40,765 bases of DNA from Candidatus Rokuibacteriota bacterium (GTDB lineage: Bacteria; Methylomirabilota; Methylomirabilia; Rokubacteriales; CSP1-6): NCBI GenBank assembly GCA_016179925.1, contig JACPCG010000165.1, positions 1 to 40,765 on the forward strand, in the 5' to 3' direction. Both the position numbers and the translations under genes were made by a program. Below, piece by piece: positions 23,226 through 30,463 of the stretch; position 1 is the stretch's first letter; each line of letters opens with the position of its first letter. The notes under the pieces were generated by a model. The model made no database searches and had not been told where the DNA came from. It saw only the letters and a list, made by a program, of their open reading frames with translations.

Positions 23226-23454
23226 CTGGGGCGCGCTCGACCGCCGCGAACTCGGCGTTCACCTTCATGCTCTCTCCGCGGACCTTTCGCGAGGCTTCGG
23301 CGAGCCGTCGAGCGCGGAGCCGGGCGCGCGTTTCCCGGTTCATGCGCTCGACCGCGCGGCGGATGTAGGCCGCCCTCGACAGCTTGAGAGCGCTCGCACA
23401 CCGGCCGCTCGCGTTGAGGAGATCGTCGGGCAATTTCAGTGAGATTGCTCCCAT
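23218..23454 (-). CDS. Ribbon-helix-helix antitoxin of the MazF-type pair
   Basis: 78 residues. The N-terminal third, GAISLKLPDDLLNASGRCAS and KLSRAAYIRRAVERM, fits a ribbon-helix-helix DNA-binding domain. The basic linker and flexible C-terminus (RGESMKVNAEFAAVERAPDA) would wrap the toxin. AGGAGG lies just before its ATG. It probably represses its own promoter through the GGGTATC/GATACCC repeats at 23468-23501. Confidence 0.88.
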   Translation of the reverse strand: MGAISLKLPDDLLNASGRCASALKLSRAAYIRRAVERMNRETRARLRARRLAEASRKVRGESMKVNAEFAAVERAPDA

Positions 23455-23467
23455 AGGCCACCTCCTA

Positions 23468-23501
23468 GGGTATCGGATCGAGATACTCTAGAATGATACC
23501 C
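23468..23501 (-). promoter_or_regulatory. Candidate operator/promoter of the toxin-antitoxin pair
   Basis: GGGTATC (23468-23474) and GATACCC (23495-23501) form an inverted repeat, with a third GATAC half-site between them (23482-23486). This spacing of repeated half-sites, 14 bases upstream of the antitoxin start, is what an RHH antitoxin dimer array would bind. AT-rich steps such as TAGAAT lie inside it and could be the -10. Confidence 0.5.
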
Positions 23502-23528
23502 GTGGGGACCGTTGGCCACAAGCCTGCG

Positions 23529-23555
23529 CGGGCCGTCCCGTTGCGGGACGGCCCG
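23529..23555 (-). terminator. Strong hairpin downstream of the binding-protein gene
   Basis: A perfect 12-bp stem (CGGGCCGTCCCG at 23529-23540, CGGGACGGCCCG at 23544-23555) with a 3-base loop begins 8 bases past the stop of the binding-protein gene. No T-run follows. It would separate the TrpB2/binding-protein transcript from the toxin-antitoxin transcript. Confidence 0.65.
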
Positions 23556-23562
23556 GTCAACG

Positions 23563-24555
23563 TCAGACGCGGTGGAAGAACTCGCGGCGGATCCGGTCGG
23601 GGCTGTCCCAGACGTCGGATTTCAGGAAGCCGAACTCCTTGTTGATCTTGAGCTGCGCGATGAGCGTGTCCACCTGCTCGTCGGGCAGGCCGTGGAGCAT
23701 ACGCACGGTCTCCCGGTGGGCGACCTGGATTACGTCCTTCGGGAGCTTCGTGACCTCGGCGACGATCTCCATCGCGCGCGCCGGCTTGTTGTACCAGATG
23801 TCCACCGCGTCCTTCTGCGCGTCGTTCAGGTCTTTGGCGATCGCCGGGTTCTTGCCGAGAAAATCGGCGTGCACGAGGTAGCAGACGTGGACGGGGAAGC
23901 CCGACGGCCGGCCCGTGGCCTTCCGCCAGAGGTCGATCTGCTTCGCGAGGTAGACGCCCTCGCCCCGGAACACGACGGCATCCGTAATGGGCTGCCAGGC
24001 GATGATCGCGTCGACGTCCTTCTTGCCCAATAACGTCACCATGTCGGGCGGCGACGTTGCCGTCACGATCTGCGTGTCTTTTTGGAGGTCGAACCCGTAC
24101 CCCTTCAGGGTCAGCGCCCGGATATCGAAGAACGTCGATGTGCCGACGATCGCCGCGATCCTCCGGCCCTTGAGGTCCTCGACCTTGGAGAGCCCGGCGC
24201 CCTTGCGCGCGACGATGGCGCCGAGCACCGCGGTCGCCACGCCCGTCACCTTGAGCGGCACGCCGTCCTCGAACGCCTTGGCGGCGAGCGCGAACGACAT
24301 GTCGATCGCGTCCACGTTCTTCGAGGCGAGCTGGTTCAGGAGCGGGCCGGGCGCGCCCGCCACGATCGAGTATTCGGCCTGCCAGCCGCGCTTGCCGAGC
24401 AAGTCCTCCTTGTGGATGATCTCCGTCGCCGCCCAGCCGAGCTGGAGATAGGCGAGGCGGACCTTGCCCTTGCCCTGCGCGCGCAGCACCGCGGGCGTCC
24501 CGAGCAGCGCGGCGGCGGCGCCCGTCTTCAGGAACTCACGGCGTCCGACGTTCAT
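23563..24555 (-). CDS. ABC transporter substrate-binding protein, NMT1/SsuA type
   Basis: 330 residues. A Tat-like signal (RREFLKTGAAAALLG) precedes a cleavage region ending VLRAQ. The mature protein has the SsuA/ThiY-like pattern: KVRLAYLQLGWAATEIIHKE, NQLASKNVDAIDMSFALAAK and RRIAAIVGTSTFFDIRAL. It likely feeds the permease/ATPase pair at 21372-22825, although a toxin-antitoxin pair now lies between them. GGAGGGG upstream of the ATG supports the start, and it follows the TrpB2 gene by 11 bases. The ligand is probably a nitrogen- or sulfur-containing organic compound. Confidence 0.9.
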   Translation of the reverse strand: MNVGRREFLKTGAAAALLGTPAVLRAQGKGKVRLAYLQLGWAATEIIHKEDLLGKRGWQAEYSIVAGAPGPLLNQLASKNVDAIDMSFALAAKAFEDGVPLKVTGVATAVLGAIVARKGAGLSKVEDLKGRRIAAIVGTSTFFDIRALTLKGYGFDLQKDTQIVTATSPPDMVTLLGKKDVDAIIAWQPITDAVVFRGEGVYLAKQIDLWRKATGRPSGFPVHVCYLVHADFLGKNPAIAKDLNDAQKDAVDIWYNKPARAMEIVAEVTKLPKDVIQVAHRETVRMLHGLPDEQVDTLIAQLKINKEFGFLKSDVWDSPDRIRREFFHRV

Positions 24556-24566
24556 CGCCGCCCCTC

Positions 24567-25952
24567 CTACGCCTTGACCTTCGGCAGGTGCCGCAGCGCC
24601 TCCTCGATCTTCTCCGCCGGGTACTCGTAGTCCTGGAGCTTGCCGCTGAGGAAGGCCTCGTAGGCGCCGAGGTCGAAGTGGCCGTGGCCCGACAGGTTGA
24701 AGGCGATCGTGCGCCGCTTGCCTTCCGTCTTGCAGCGTTCGGCCTCGTCGATGACGACGCGGATCGCGTGCGCCGACTCGGGGGCCGGGATGATGCCCTC
24801 CGCGCGCGCGAACCGGACCGCCGCCTCGAACGTGGAGACCTGGGGAACCGCCACCGCCTCGATGACGCCCTCGTCGTAGAGCTTGCAGAGGAGCGGCGCC
24901 ATGCCGTGGTACCGGAGGCCGCCCGCGTGGAGCGGCGCCGGCACGAAGGAGTGGCCGAGCGTATGCATCTTCACGAGCGGCGTGAGGCCCACCGTGTCGC
25001 CGAAGTCGTAGACGTACTTGCCCTTGGTGAGGCTCGGGCACGCGGAGGGCTCGACGGCGACGATGCGGAGCTTCTTCTTCCGGCCAGCGAGCTTGTCGGC
25101 CGCGAACGGGAACGCGAAGCCCGCGAAGTTCGACCCGCCGCCCACGCAGCCCACCAGGATGTCGGCCTCGTCGTCCGCCTTCTCGAGCTGCCGCTTGGCC
25201 TCGAGCCCGACGATCGTCTGGTGCATGAGGACGTGGTTCAGCACGCTCCCGAGCGAGTACTTGGTGTCGTCGCGCGTCGCCGCGTCCTCCACCGCCTCGC
25301 TGATGGCGATGCCGAGGCTGCCGGGCGAGTTCGGATCCTCCTGGAGGACCTTCTTGCCCGCCTGGGTGTCGGGGCTCGGGCTCGGCACGACCTGCGCGCC
25401 CCAGGTCTCCATCATGATCCGGCGGTAGGGCTTTTGCTGGTAGGAGACCTTCACCATGTAGACCTTGCACTGCAGCCCGAACATCTGACACGCCATCGCG
25501 AGCGCGGAGCCCCACTGGCCGGCGCCCGTCTCGGTGGAGAGACGGGCCACCCCCTGTTTCTTGTTGTAATACGCCTGGGCCACCGCGGTATTCGGCTTGT
25601 GACTCCCGGCCGGACTGACGCCTTCGTACTTGTAGTAGATGTGCGCGGGCGTGCCGAGCGTTTTCTCCAGGCGGCGCGCGCGGTGGAGCGGGCTCGGCCG
25701 CCACAGCCTGAACACGTCGCGGACGCCGTCGGGGATCTCGATCCAGCGTTCCTGGCTGACCTCCTGCTTGATCAGCTCCATCGGGAAGAGCGGTGCCAGG
25801 TCTTGCGGGCCGATCGGCTGTCCGGTGCCGGGGTGCAGGACGGGCGGGGCCGGCGTCTTGAGGTCGGCCTGGATGTTGTACCACTTCGTCGGGATGTCCT
25901 TCTCGTCCAGGAGGAACTTGGTGCGGTTCTTGTCGGACGCTTTGCTTGCCAT
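24567..25952 (-). CDS. trpB: TrpB2-type tryptophan synthase beta-like protein
   Basis: 461 residues, PLP-dependent fold-type II enzyme of the TrpB2 class (longer than TrpB1, about 400). The PLP lysine is in [15 protein letters not shown] and the phosphate-binding glycine loop is [13 protein letters not shown]. Further conserved parts are [20 protein letters not shown] and [20 protein letters not shown] lies just before the ATG at 25952. It converts indole and serine, or phosphoserine, to tryptophan. No trpA or other trp genes are adjacent. Association with a transporter and a (broken) nitrilase suggests use or salvage of an indolic compound, which is inference. Confidence 0.93.
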   Translation of the reverse strand: MASKASDKNRTKFLLDEKDIPTKWYNIQADLKTPAPPVLHPGTGQPIGPQDLAPLFPMELIKQEVSQERWIEIPDGVRDVFRLWRPSPLHRARRLEKTLGTPAHIYYKYEGVSPAGSHKPNTAVAQAYYNKKQGVARLSTETGAGQWGSALAMACQMFGLQCKVYMVKVSYQQKPYRRIMMETWGAQVVPSPSPDTQAGKKVLQEDPNSPGSLGIAISEAVEDAATRDDTKYSLGSVLNHVLMHQTIVGLEAKRQLEKADDEADILVGCVGGGSNFAGFAFPFAADKLAGRKKKLRIVAVEPSACPSLTKGKYVYDFGDTVGLTPLVKMHTLGHSFVPAPLHAGGLRYHGMAPLLCKLYDEGVIEAVAVPQVSTFEAAVRFARAEGIIPAPESAHAIRVVIDEAERCKTEGKRRTIAFNLSGHGHFDLGAYEAFLSGKLQDYEYPAEKIEEALRHLPKVKA

Positions 25953-26002
25953 GCCAGCCTCCTTGGGCTTCACTGCGGCGGGACCCGTGGGAAAGTGCGC
26001 TA

Positions 26003-26032
26003 ACCATACGCAACACCGGGCGCGGGTGTCAA
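26003..26032 (-). promoter_or_regulatory. Predicted promoter of the TrpB2/binding-protein operon
   Basis: On the minus strand a perfect TTGACA (26032-26027) is followed after 18 bp by TATGGT (26008-26003). The TrpB2 start is at 25952. This is the best -35 match I noticed in the window. Confidence 0.55.
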
Positions 26033-26083
26033 TACGGCGGTCCGGGCGACCGGTGCTAGACTAACGCTCGGAGGAGACACGCG

Positions 26084-27250
26084 ATGAGCCGCACGCTCCG
26101 CCTGCCGCGCGCCGATGGACGCCTGGCCCCGTACACGCCGGGCCGCCACAAGCCCCTTGCCGCCACCGCCGGGCCCATCAGGAGCCGCATCGCGTTCGCC
26201 GCGGCGCACGTGGTCGCCGATCCGCTGGCCAACATCTCCCCCACGCTCGAAACGCGCCTGGACTGGGAGGCGACGCTCGGCTACCGGCGCTACCTCTGGT
26301 CGCTCGGCCTCGCCGTCGCCGAGGCGATGGACACCTCGCAGCGCGGCATGGGCTTCGACTGGGCCACGGCGAAGGAGCTCATCCGCCGGTCGGTCGCCGA
26401 GGCGCGGGCCATGCCCGGCGCGGTCCTCGCGAGCGGCGCGGGGACCGACCACCTCGAGCCGTCCCCCCGCGCGACGCTCGCCGACGTTGAGGTGGCGTAC
26501 GAGGAGCAGTGCGCCTGGATCGAGTCGTGCGGGGGCCGGATCATCCTCATGGCGAGCCGCGCTCTCGCCGCGTGCGCCAAGAGTCCCGACGACTACGTGA
26601 AGGTCTACGGGAGGATCCTGGTCCAGGTGAGGGAGCCCGTGATCATCCACTGGCTCGGCGACATGTTCGATCCTGCGCTCGCCGGCTACTGGGGCTCGCC
26701 GGACCTGGACCAGGCCAGCGAGACGCTGCTCGCGATCGTCCACGACCACGCGGCGCGGATCGACGGCGTCAAGATCTCGCTCCTCGACCAGCAGCGCGAG
26801 ATCGCCATGCGGCGCCGCTTCCCCCGGGGCGTCCACATGTACAGCGGCGACGACTTCGACTACCCGACGACGATCCGCGGCGACGCGCAGGGGTACAGCG
26901 ACGCCCTCCTCGGGATCTTCGACGTCATCGCTCCGGCGGCCTCGGCCGCGCTGCGTGCGCTCGACGCCGGCGACGTGGCCCGGTTCGACGCGATCCTCGC
27001 CCCGACGCTGCCGCTCTCGCGCCACGTCTTCGGGGCTCCGACGCGCTTCTACAAGACGGGCGTCGTCTTCGCCGCCTACCTCAACGGCCACCAGTCGCAC
27101 TTCCGCATGGTCGGGGGGCTCGAGGGCGCGCGGTCGGTCGTCCACCTGGCCGAGCAGTTCGTCCTGATGGACCGCGCCGGGCTCCTGCGCGATCCCGACC
27201 TCGCCGTCGAGCGGATGCGGCGGGTCCTCGCCGTGGCGGGCGCGGCGTAG
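26084..27250 (+). CDS. DUF993-family aldolase-like protein
   Basis: 388 residues resembling DUF993, proteins related to dihydrodipicolinate synthase (TIM-barrel, Schiff-base lysine). The candidate lysine is in RIDGVKISLLDQQ, followed by the family-like VHMYSGDDFDYPTTIRGD and YSDALLGIFDVIAP. CGGAGGAGA lies 9 bases before the ATG. It is the first gene of a two-gene operon with the large acyl-CoA dehydrogenase (10-base gap). I infer cleavage or condensation of a 2-oxo acid; the substrate is unknown. Confidence 0.8.
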   Translation: MSRTLRLPRADGRLAPYTPGRHKPLAATAGPIRSRIAFAAAHVVADPLANISPTLETRLDWEATLGYRRYLWSLGLAVAEAMDTSQRGMGFDWATAKELIRRSVAEARAMPGAVLASGAGTDHLEPSPRATLADVEVAYEEQCAWIESCGGRIILMASRALAACAKSPDDYVKVYGRILVQVREPVIIHWLGDMFDPALAGYWGSPDLDQASETLLAIVHDHAARIDGVKISLLDQQREIAMRRRFPRGVHMYSGDDFDYPTTIRGDAQGYSDALLGIFDVIAPAASAALRALDAGDVARFDAILAPTLPLSRHVFGAPTRFYKTGVVFAAYLNGHQSHFRMVGGLEGARSVVHLAEQFVLMDRAGLLRDPDLAVERMRRVLAVAGAA

Positions 27251-27260
27251 GAGGGACGGG

Positions 27261-29093
27261 ATGTACAAGGCGGACCTTCGCGCGATCCGGTTCACGCTCT
27301 ACGAGCACCTCAAGGTCCAGCGGCTCTTCGAGCTCGAGACGTACGCGCACCTCTCGCGCGAGGAGTGCGACGCGATCATCGACCAGTGCTTCCGCTTCGC
27401 CACCGAGGTGACGGGCCCGCTGAACGCGTCGGGCGACCGGACCGGCTGCCGCCTGGCGGACGGGCGTGTCAGCACCCCGCCGGGCTTCAAGGAGGCGTGG
27501 AAGAAGCTCTTCGAGCTCGGCCTCATGTCCTTCACGATCCCGGTGAAGGCGGGCGGCTTCGGCGGCCCGCACGCGATCGGCGTGATCCTCGCGGAGCTCC
27601 AGAGCGGCGCCAACACCGCCTTCAACATGTACCCCGGCCTCACCCACGGCGCCGCCGACCTGCTCGAGCACTGCGCGCTGCCCGAGGACCAGCAGCGCTT
27701 CCTGCCGCCGATGCTCGACGGACGCTTCGCGGGCACGATGTGCCTCACGGAGCCGCACGCGGGCTCCGACGTCGGCGCGACCAGGACGCGGGCCCGGCAT
27801 CTCGAGGGCAACGTCTACGCGCTCAGCGGGACCAAGTGCTTCATCTCGTCGGGGGACCACGACCTCTCGGAGAACATCGTCCACCTCGTCCTCGCCCGGA
27901 TCGAGGGCGCGCCGGCCGGCACCAAGGGGCTCTCGCTCTTCATCGTGCCGAAGATCTGGGTCAACGAGGACGGCAGCCTGGGCGCGCCGAACGACGTCGC
28001 GACGGCGTCCATCGAGCACAAGCTCGGCATCAAGGCGTCCGCGACGGCCGTCCTGAACTTTGGCGAGAACGGCCGGTGCCGCGGCATCCTCGTCGGCGGC
28101 CGGCCCCACGAAGGCATGCGCCAGATGTTCCGTATGATGAACGGCGCCCGGATCGCCGTCGGCGTGCAGGGGATCGCGGTGGCCTCCGCGGCGTACTTGA
28201 ACGCGCTGGCCTATGCGCGCGAGCGGCTGCAGGGCTCCTCGGTGCGCCACTTCAAGGACCCGACCGCGCCGCGCGTGCCCATCATCGAGCACGCCGACAT
28301 CCGGCGCATGCTGCTCGAGATGAAGGCCAAGGTGGAGGGCATGCGGACGCTCGCCGTCAAGCTGGCCCTGCACGCCGACCTCGCCGCGGCGCTCGCCGCC
28401 ACCGACGAGGGCCAGGCCGCGTACCACGAGGGCCAGGTGGACCTCCTGACGCCCGTCGTGAAGGCGTACTGCGCCGATCAGGCGTTCCGCATCTGCGAGA
28501 TGGCGATCCAGATCTACGGGGGCGCCGGCTACGTCCAGGACCACCCCGTCGAGCAGTACCTCCGCGACGCGAAGATCTTCTCGATCTACGAGGGGACCAA
28601 CCACATCCAGGCGCTCGACCTCGTCGCGCGGAAGCTCCAGTCGCGCGGCGGCGAGAACCTCACCGCCTTCCTCAAGGAGATCGGCGGCTTCGTCGCCGAG
28701 CACGGGGCGCGCCCGGGCCTCGCCGCCGAGGTGCGGGCGCTCGGCGAGGCCGCGGCGGCCCTCCAGCGCGCCGCCGGGGCGCTCCTCGAGTTCTTCATGG
28801 GCGGCAAGCTCGACCAGGTGACGATGGTCGCCAACGCGTTCCTCGAGATCGTCGCCGAGGTGACGATTGCCCATCTGCTCCTCGAGGCGGCCGTCGTCGC
28901 CGGGGCCGGCCACGGCGCCGCGGACGACGAGCACGGCCAGGAGGAGTTCGACTTCGCGCGCGGCAAGGCGATGGCCGCGAAGCACTTCGTCAACTACGTG
29001 CTGCCGGGCGTCCACACCAAGGTGAGCGCGATCACCGGCGGCGACCGGAGCGCGCTCGACATCCCCGACGGGGGGTTCTCGACCGCGCGCTGA
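27261..29093 (+). CDS. Large acyl-CoA dehydrogenase with C-terminal extension (DmdC-like)
   Basis: 610 residues, the long-form acyl-CoA dehydrogenase with an extra helical C-terminal domain, as in DmdC (3-methylthiopropanoyl-CoA dehydrogenase) and FadE-like enzymes. Motifs: CLTEPHAGSDVGATRTRA, GTKCFISSGDHDLSENIVHL, IQIYGGAGYVQDHPVEQYLR and the catalytic glutamate in FSIYEGTNHIQALD. GGAGGG precedes the ATG. The ending YVLPGVHTKVSAITGGDRSA is typical of this subfamily. The natural acyl-CoA cannot be named from sequence. Confidence 0.92.
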   Translation: MYKADLRAIRFTLYEHLKVQRLFELETYAHLSREECDAIIDQCFRFATEVTGPLNASGDRTGCRLADGRVSTPPGFKEAWKKLFELGLMSFTIPVKAGGFGGPHAIGVILAELQSGANTAFNMYPGLTHGAADLLEHCALPEDQQRFLPPMLDGRFAGTMCLTEPHAGSDVGATRTRARHLEGNVYALSGTKCFISSGDHDLSENIVHLVLARIEGAPAGTKGLSLFIVPKIWVNEDGSLGAPNDVATASIEHKLGIKASATAVLNFGENGRCRGILVGGRPHEGMRQMFRMMNGARIAVGVQGIAVASAAYLNALAYARERLQGSSVRHFKDPTAPRVPIIEHADIRRMLLEMKAKVEGMRTLAVKLALHADLAAALAATDEGQAAYHEGQVDLLTPVVKAYCADQAFRICEMAIQIYGGAGYVQDHPVEQYLRDAKIFSIYEGTNHIQALDLVARKLQSRGGENLTAFLKEIGGFVAEHGARPGLAAEVRALGEAAAALQRAAGALLEFFMGGKLDQVTMVANAFLEIVAEVTIAHLLLEAAVVAGAGHGAADDEHGQEEFDFARGKAMAAKHFVNYVLPGVHTKVSAITGGDRSALDIPDGGFSTAR

Positions 29094-29200
29094 CCGCTCC
29101 GGGGCCTTTCCCGGGGCTACGGGACGTCGAGACTGACTTGGATCGCCGAGTCGACGGACCGCCGCTCGTCTCGCGCGTTCGGCGTCCATGAGTCGTCCAG

Positions 29201-29682
29201 GCTAGGCGGGCGGGGCGCCGGGCCCCACGCTGCGCGCCGCCACGACCTCGGCGCCGGCGCGCAGCGTGGCGTCCCAGGTCACCTCGATGGCGCCCCTGAC
29301 GCTCTCGTGGGCCGGGCAGCCCTGGGGGTGCAGCGCGAGCGCGCGCTCGGCCGTAGTGGACGTGGATCGACTTGACGCGAATGGTCTTGCCGATGCCGAC
29401 GATGCGGCCCTCGACCGTGGCCTTGAACGAATCGCGGTCGAAGGCGATCTTGCGCCCTGCCAGGGCGCCGCGCAGCGTGCCGTACATTCAGCCGGCGACG
29501 GCGGCGACGATGTGGTCGAGCGTGGAGGCGACGGGCGGCCCTTCCTTCACGCCGTAGTACTCGCGAAGCTTCCCCTGGACGCCGTAGACGACGGGCTCGG
29601 GCACCTCCCCGAGGAAGGCGTGGCGGTAGCCCTCGCGGTATTCGAGGCGGGCGCGCGAGATGTACTCGAACTCGTCAGCCAT
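29201..29682 (-). CDS. OsmC-family protein with in-frame TGA at the redox-Cys site; frameshifted downstream
   Basis: The ATG at 29682 (ATAGGAGG upstream) opens EFEYISRARLEYREGYRHAF and reaches DHIVAAVAG, where OsmC/Ohr proteins have their first reactive cysteine. Here the codon is TGA (29490-29488, residue 65). The same frame continues without interruption as MYGTLRGALAGRK and IRVKSIHVHY. After that Tyr the frame breaks: the C-terminal part with the second cysteine (ERALALHPQGCPAHESVRGA) is in the next frame down to the TAG at 29201, and about 10 residues are missing. The TGA may encode selenocysteine; the later deletion may have inactivated the gene. It lies 12 bases after a YCII gene on the same transcript. 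Confidence 0.72.
29452..29468 (-). promoter_or_regulatory. Candidate bacterial SECIS hairpin of the OsmC-family gene
   Basis: Nucleotides 20-36 after the TGA, minus strand, form GCGCCCU-GGC-AGGGCGC: seven perfect pairs with a GGC loop, or six pairs with a UGGCA loop. The loop begins about 26 nt from the TGA with G in the first two positions, within the usual bSECIS window. GC-rich DNA can form such stems by chance. Confidence 0.55.
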
Positions 29683-29694
29683 GGTCGGGTCCTC

Positions 29695-30231
29695 CTATAG
29701 GACGTGCAGGAGTGGGCGCGCGGTCAGCGCGTCCGGCTTCCAGAAGCCCGTCTCTTCGAACCAGCCCCGCGCCTGCTCGGGATCGGCGGCATTCGCCAGC
29801 GCCAGGGTGCCGCCGTTCTCGAAGAACCCCCCGAAGTGCACCCGGCCCGCCCCCCGCATCTCGATCAGCGCGAACTGGGCCATGTCGTGGTCGGCCGTCG
29901 AGCCTTCGACGATCGTCACCTTCCGCGAGCCGTCGAGCACGACCGGCACCAGCTCCCACGGCTCGACGAACTGGGCGAAGCTCCGCGGCGTGTACTCGGT
30001 CCACACGCCGCCCGTCCAGTAGGGGTCCTCCTCGATCGCGTTCTCGAGCTGCGCCGGCTGCTGGAGCCGGTAGACGATATCGGCCGTCCGGCCGTCGGGC
30101 GCGGGGCCGCCGCCGATCAGGATGCCGGCGGCGCGCAGCCCCTGCAGGCGCTCGATGTGAGCGCGGCGGTGCGCCTCGCGGCGCGTGAGGTAATCCCCGG
30201 CAGCGGTGATGGCGACATGGAAGACGATCAT
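29695..30231 (-). CDS. YCII-domain protein (two-lobed)
   Basis: 178 residues. The N-terminal half fits the YCII ferredoxin-like fold, with the usual histidine-rich segment RREAHRRAHIERLQGLRAAG, then GGGPAPDG and the helix NAIEEDPYWTGGVWTEY. The second half (ALIEMRGAGRVHFGGFFENG, LANAADPEQARGWFEETGFW) looks like a degenerate repeat of the same fold. The ATG at 30231 is chosen because it overlaps the stop of an upstream short frame (ATGA). The function of such two-domain proteins is not known. Confidence 0.75.
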   Translation of the reverse strand: MIVFHVAITAAGDYLTRREAHRRAHIERLQGLRAAGILIGGGPAPDGRTADIVYRLQQPAQLENAIEEDPYWTGGVWTEYTPRSFAQFVEPWELVPVVLDGSRKVTIVEGSTADHDMAQFALIEMRGAGRVHFGGFFENGGTLALANAADPEQARGWFEETGFWKPDALTARPLLHVL

Positions 30232-30401
30232 AGGGCGACGCCCAGCGTACCAGCCAGCTCGTCGGTCCGCTCGACGTACTTCGGGATGCTCAGCGTGACG
30301 AACCGCTCGCGCGGCCTGGCGTCGGGGCCTCGAGGCTTCACCGCCGCCGTCTCGGTCCCCGCCTGCCCGTGGGCCCGGGCGTCTGAAAGCGGACGGATCA
30401 C
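30228..30401 (-). CDS. Short ORF, possibly the C-terminal fragment of a lost gene
   Basis: 57 residues from a GTG at 30401. The start is arbitrary-looking and has no Shine-Dalgarno, but the end (PRERFVTLSIPKYVERTDEL, then AGTLGVAL) reads like a genuine protein terminus and its TGA overlaps the YCII start by ATGA. I infer either a small protein coupled to YCII or the 3' remnant of a deleted gene. Confidence 0.4.
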   Translation of the reverse strand: MIRPLSDARAHGQAGTETAAVKPRGPDARPRERFVTLSIPKYVERTDELAGTLGVAL

Positions 30402-30463
30402 TCGTCAAACACGAGCGGACATTTCAGTCCTTACGTCAAGGCGCGTGGTACCGTGGGAGCGGC

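Noticed and set aside
24588-26003. Long plus-strand open frame opposite TrpB2
   Set aside because: The TrpB2 frame has the PLP lysine and glycine loop; the antisense translation is a run of charged residues with no motif.
30401-30415. CTCGT-CAAAC-ACGAG inverted repeat upstream of the helicase as an operator
   Set aside because: Five-base arms are too short to support a regulatory claim without a regulator gene or further copies.
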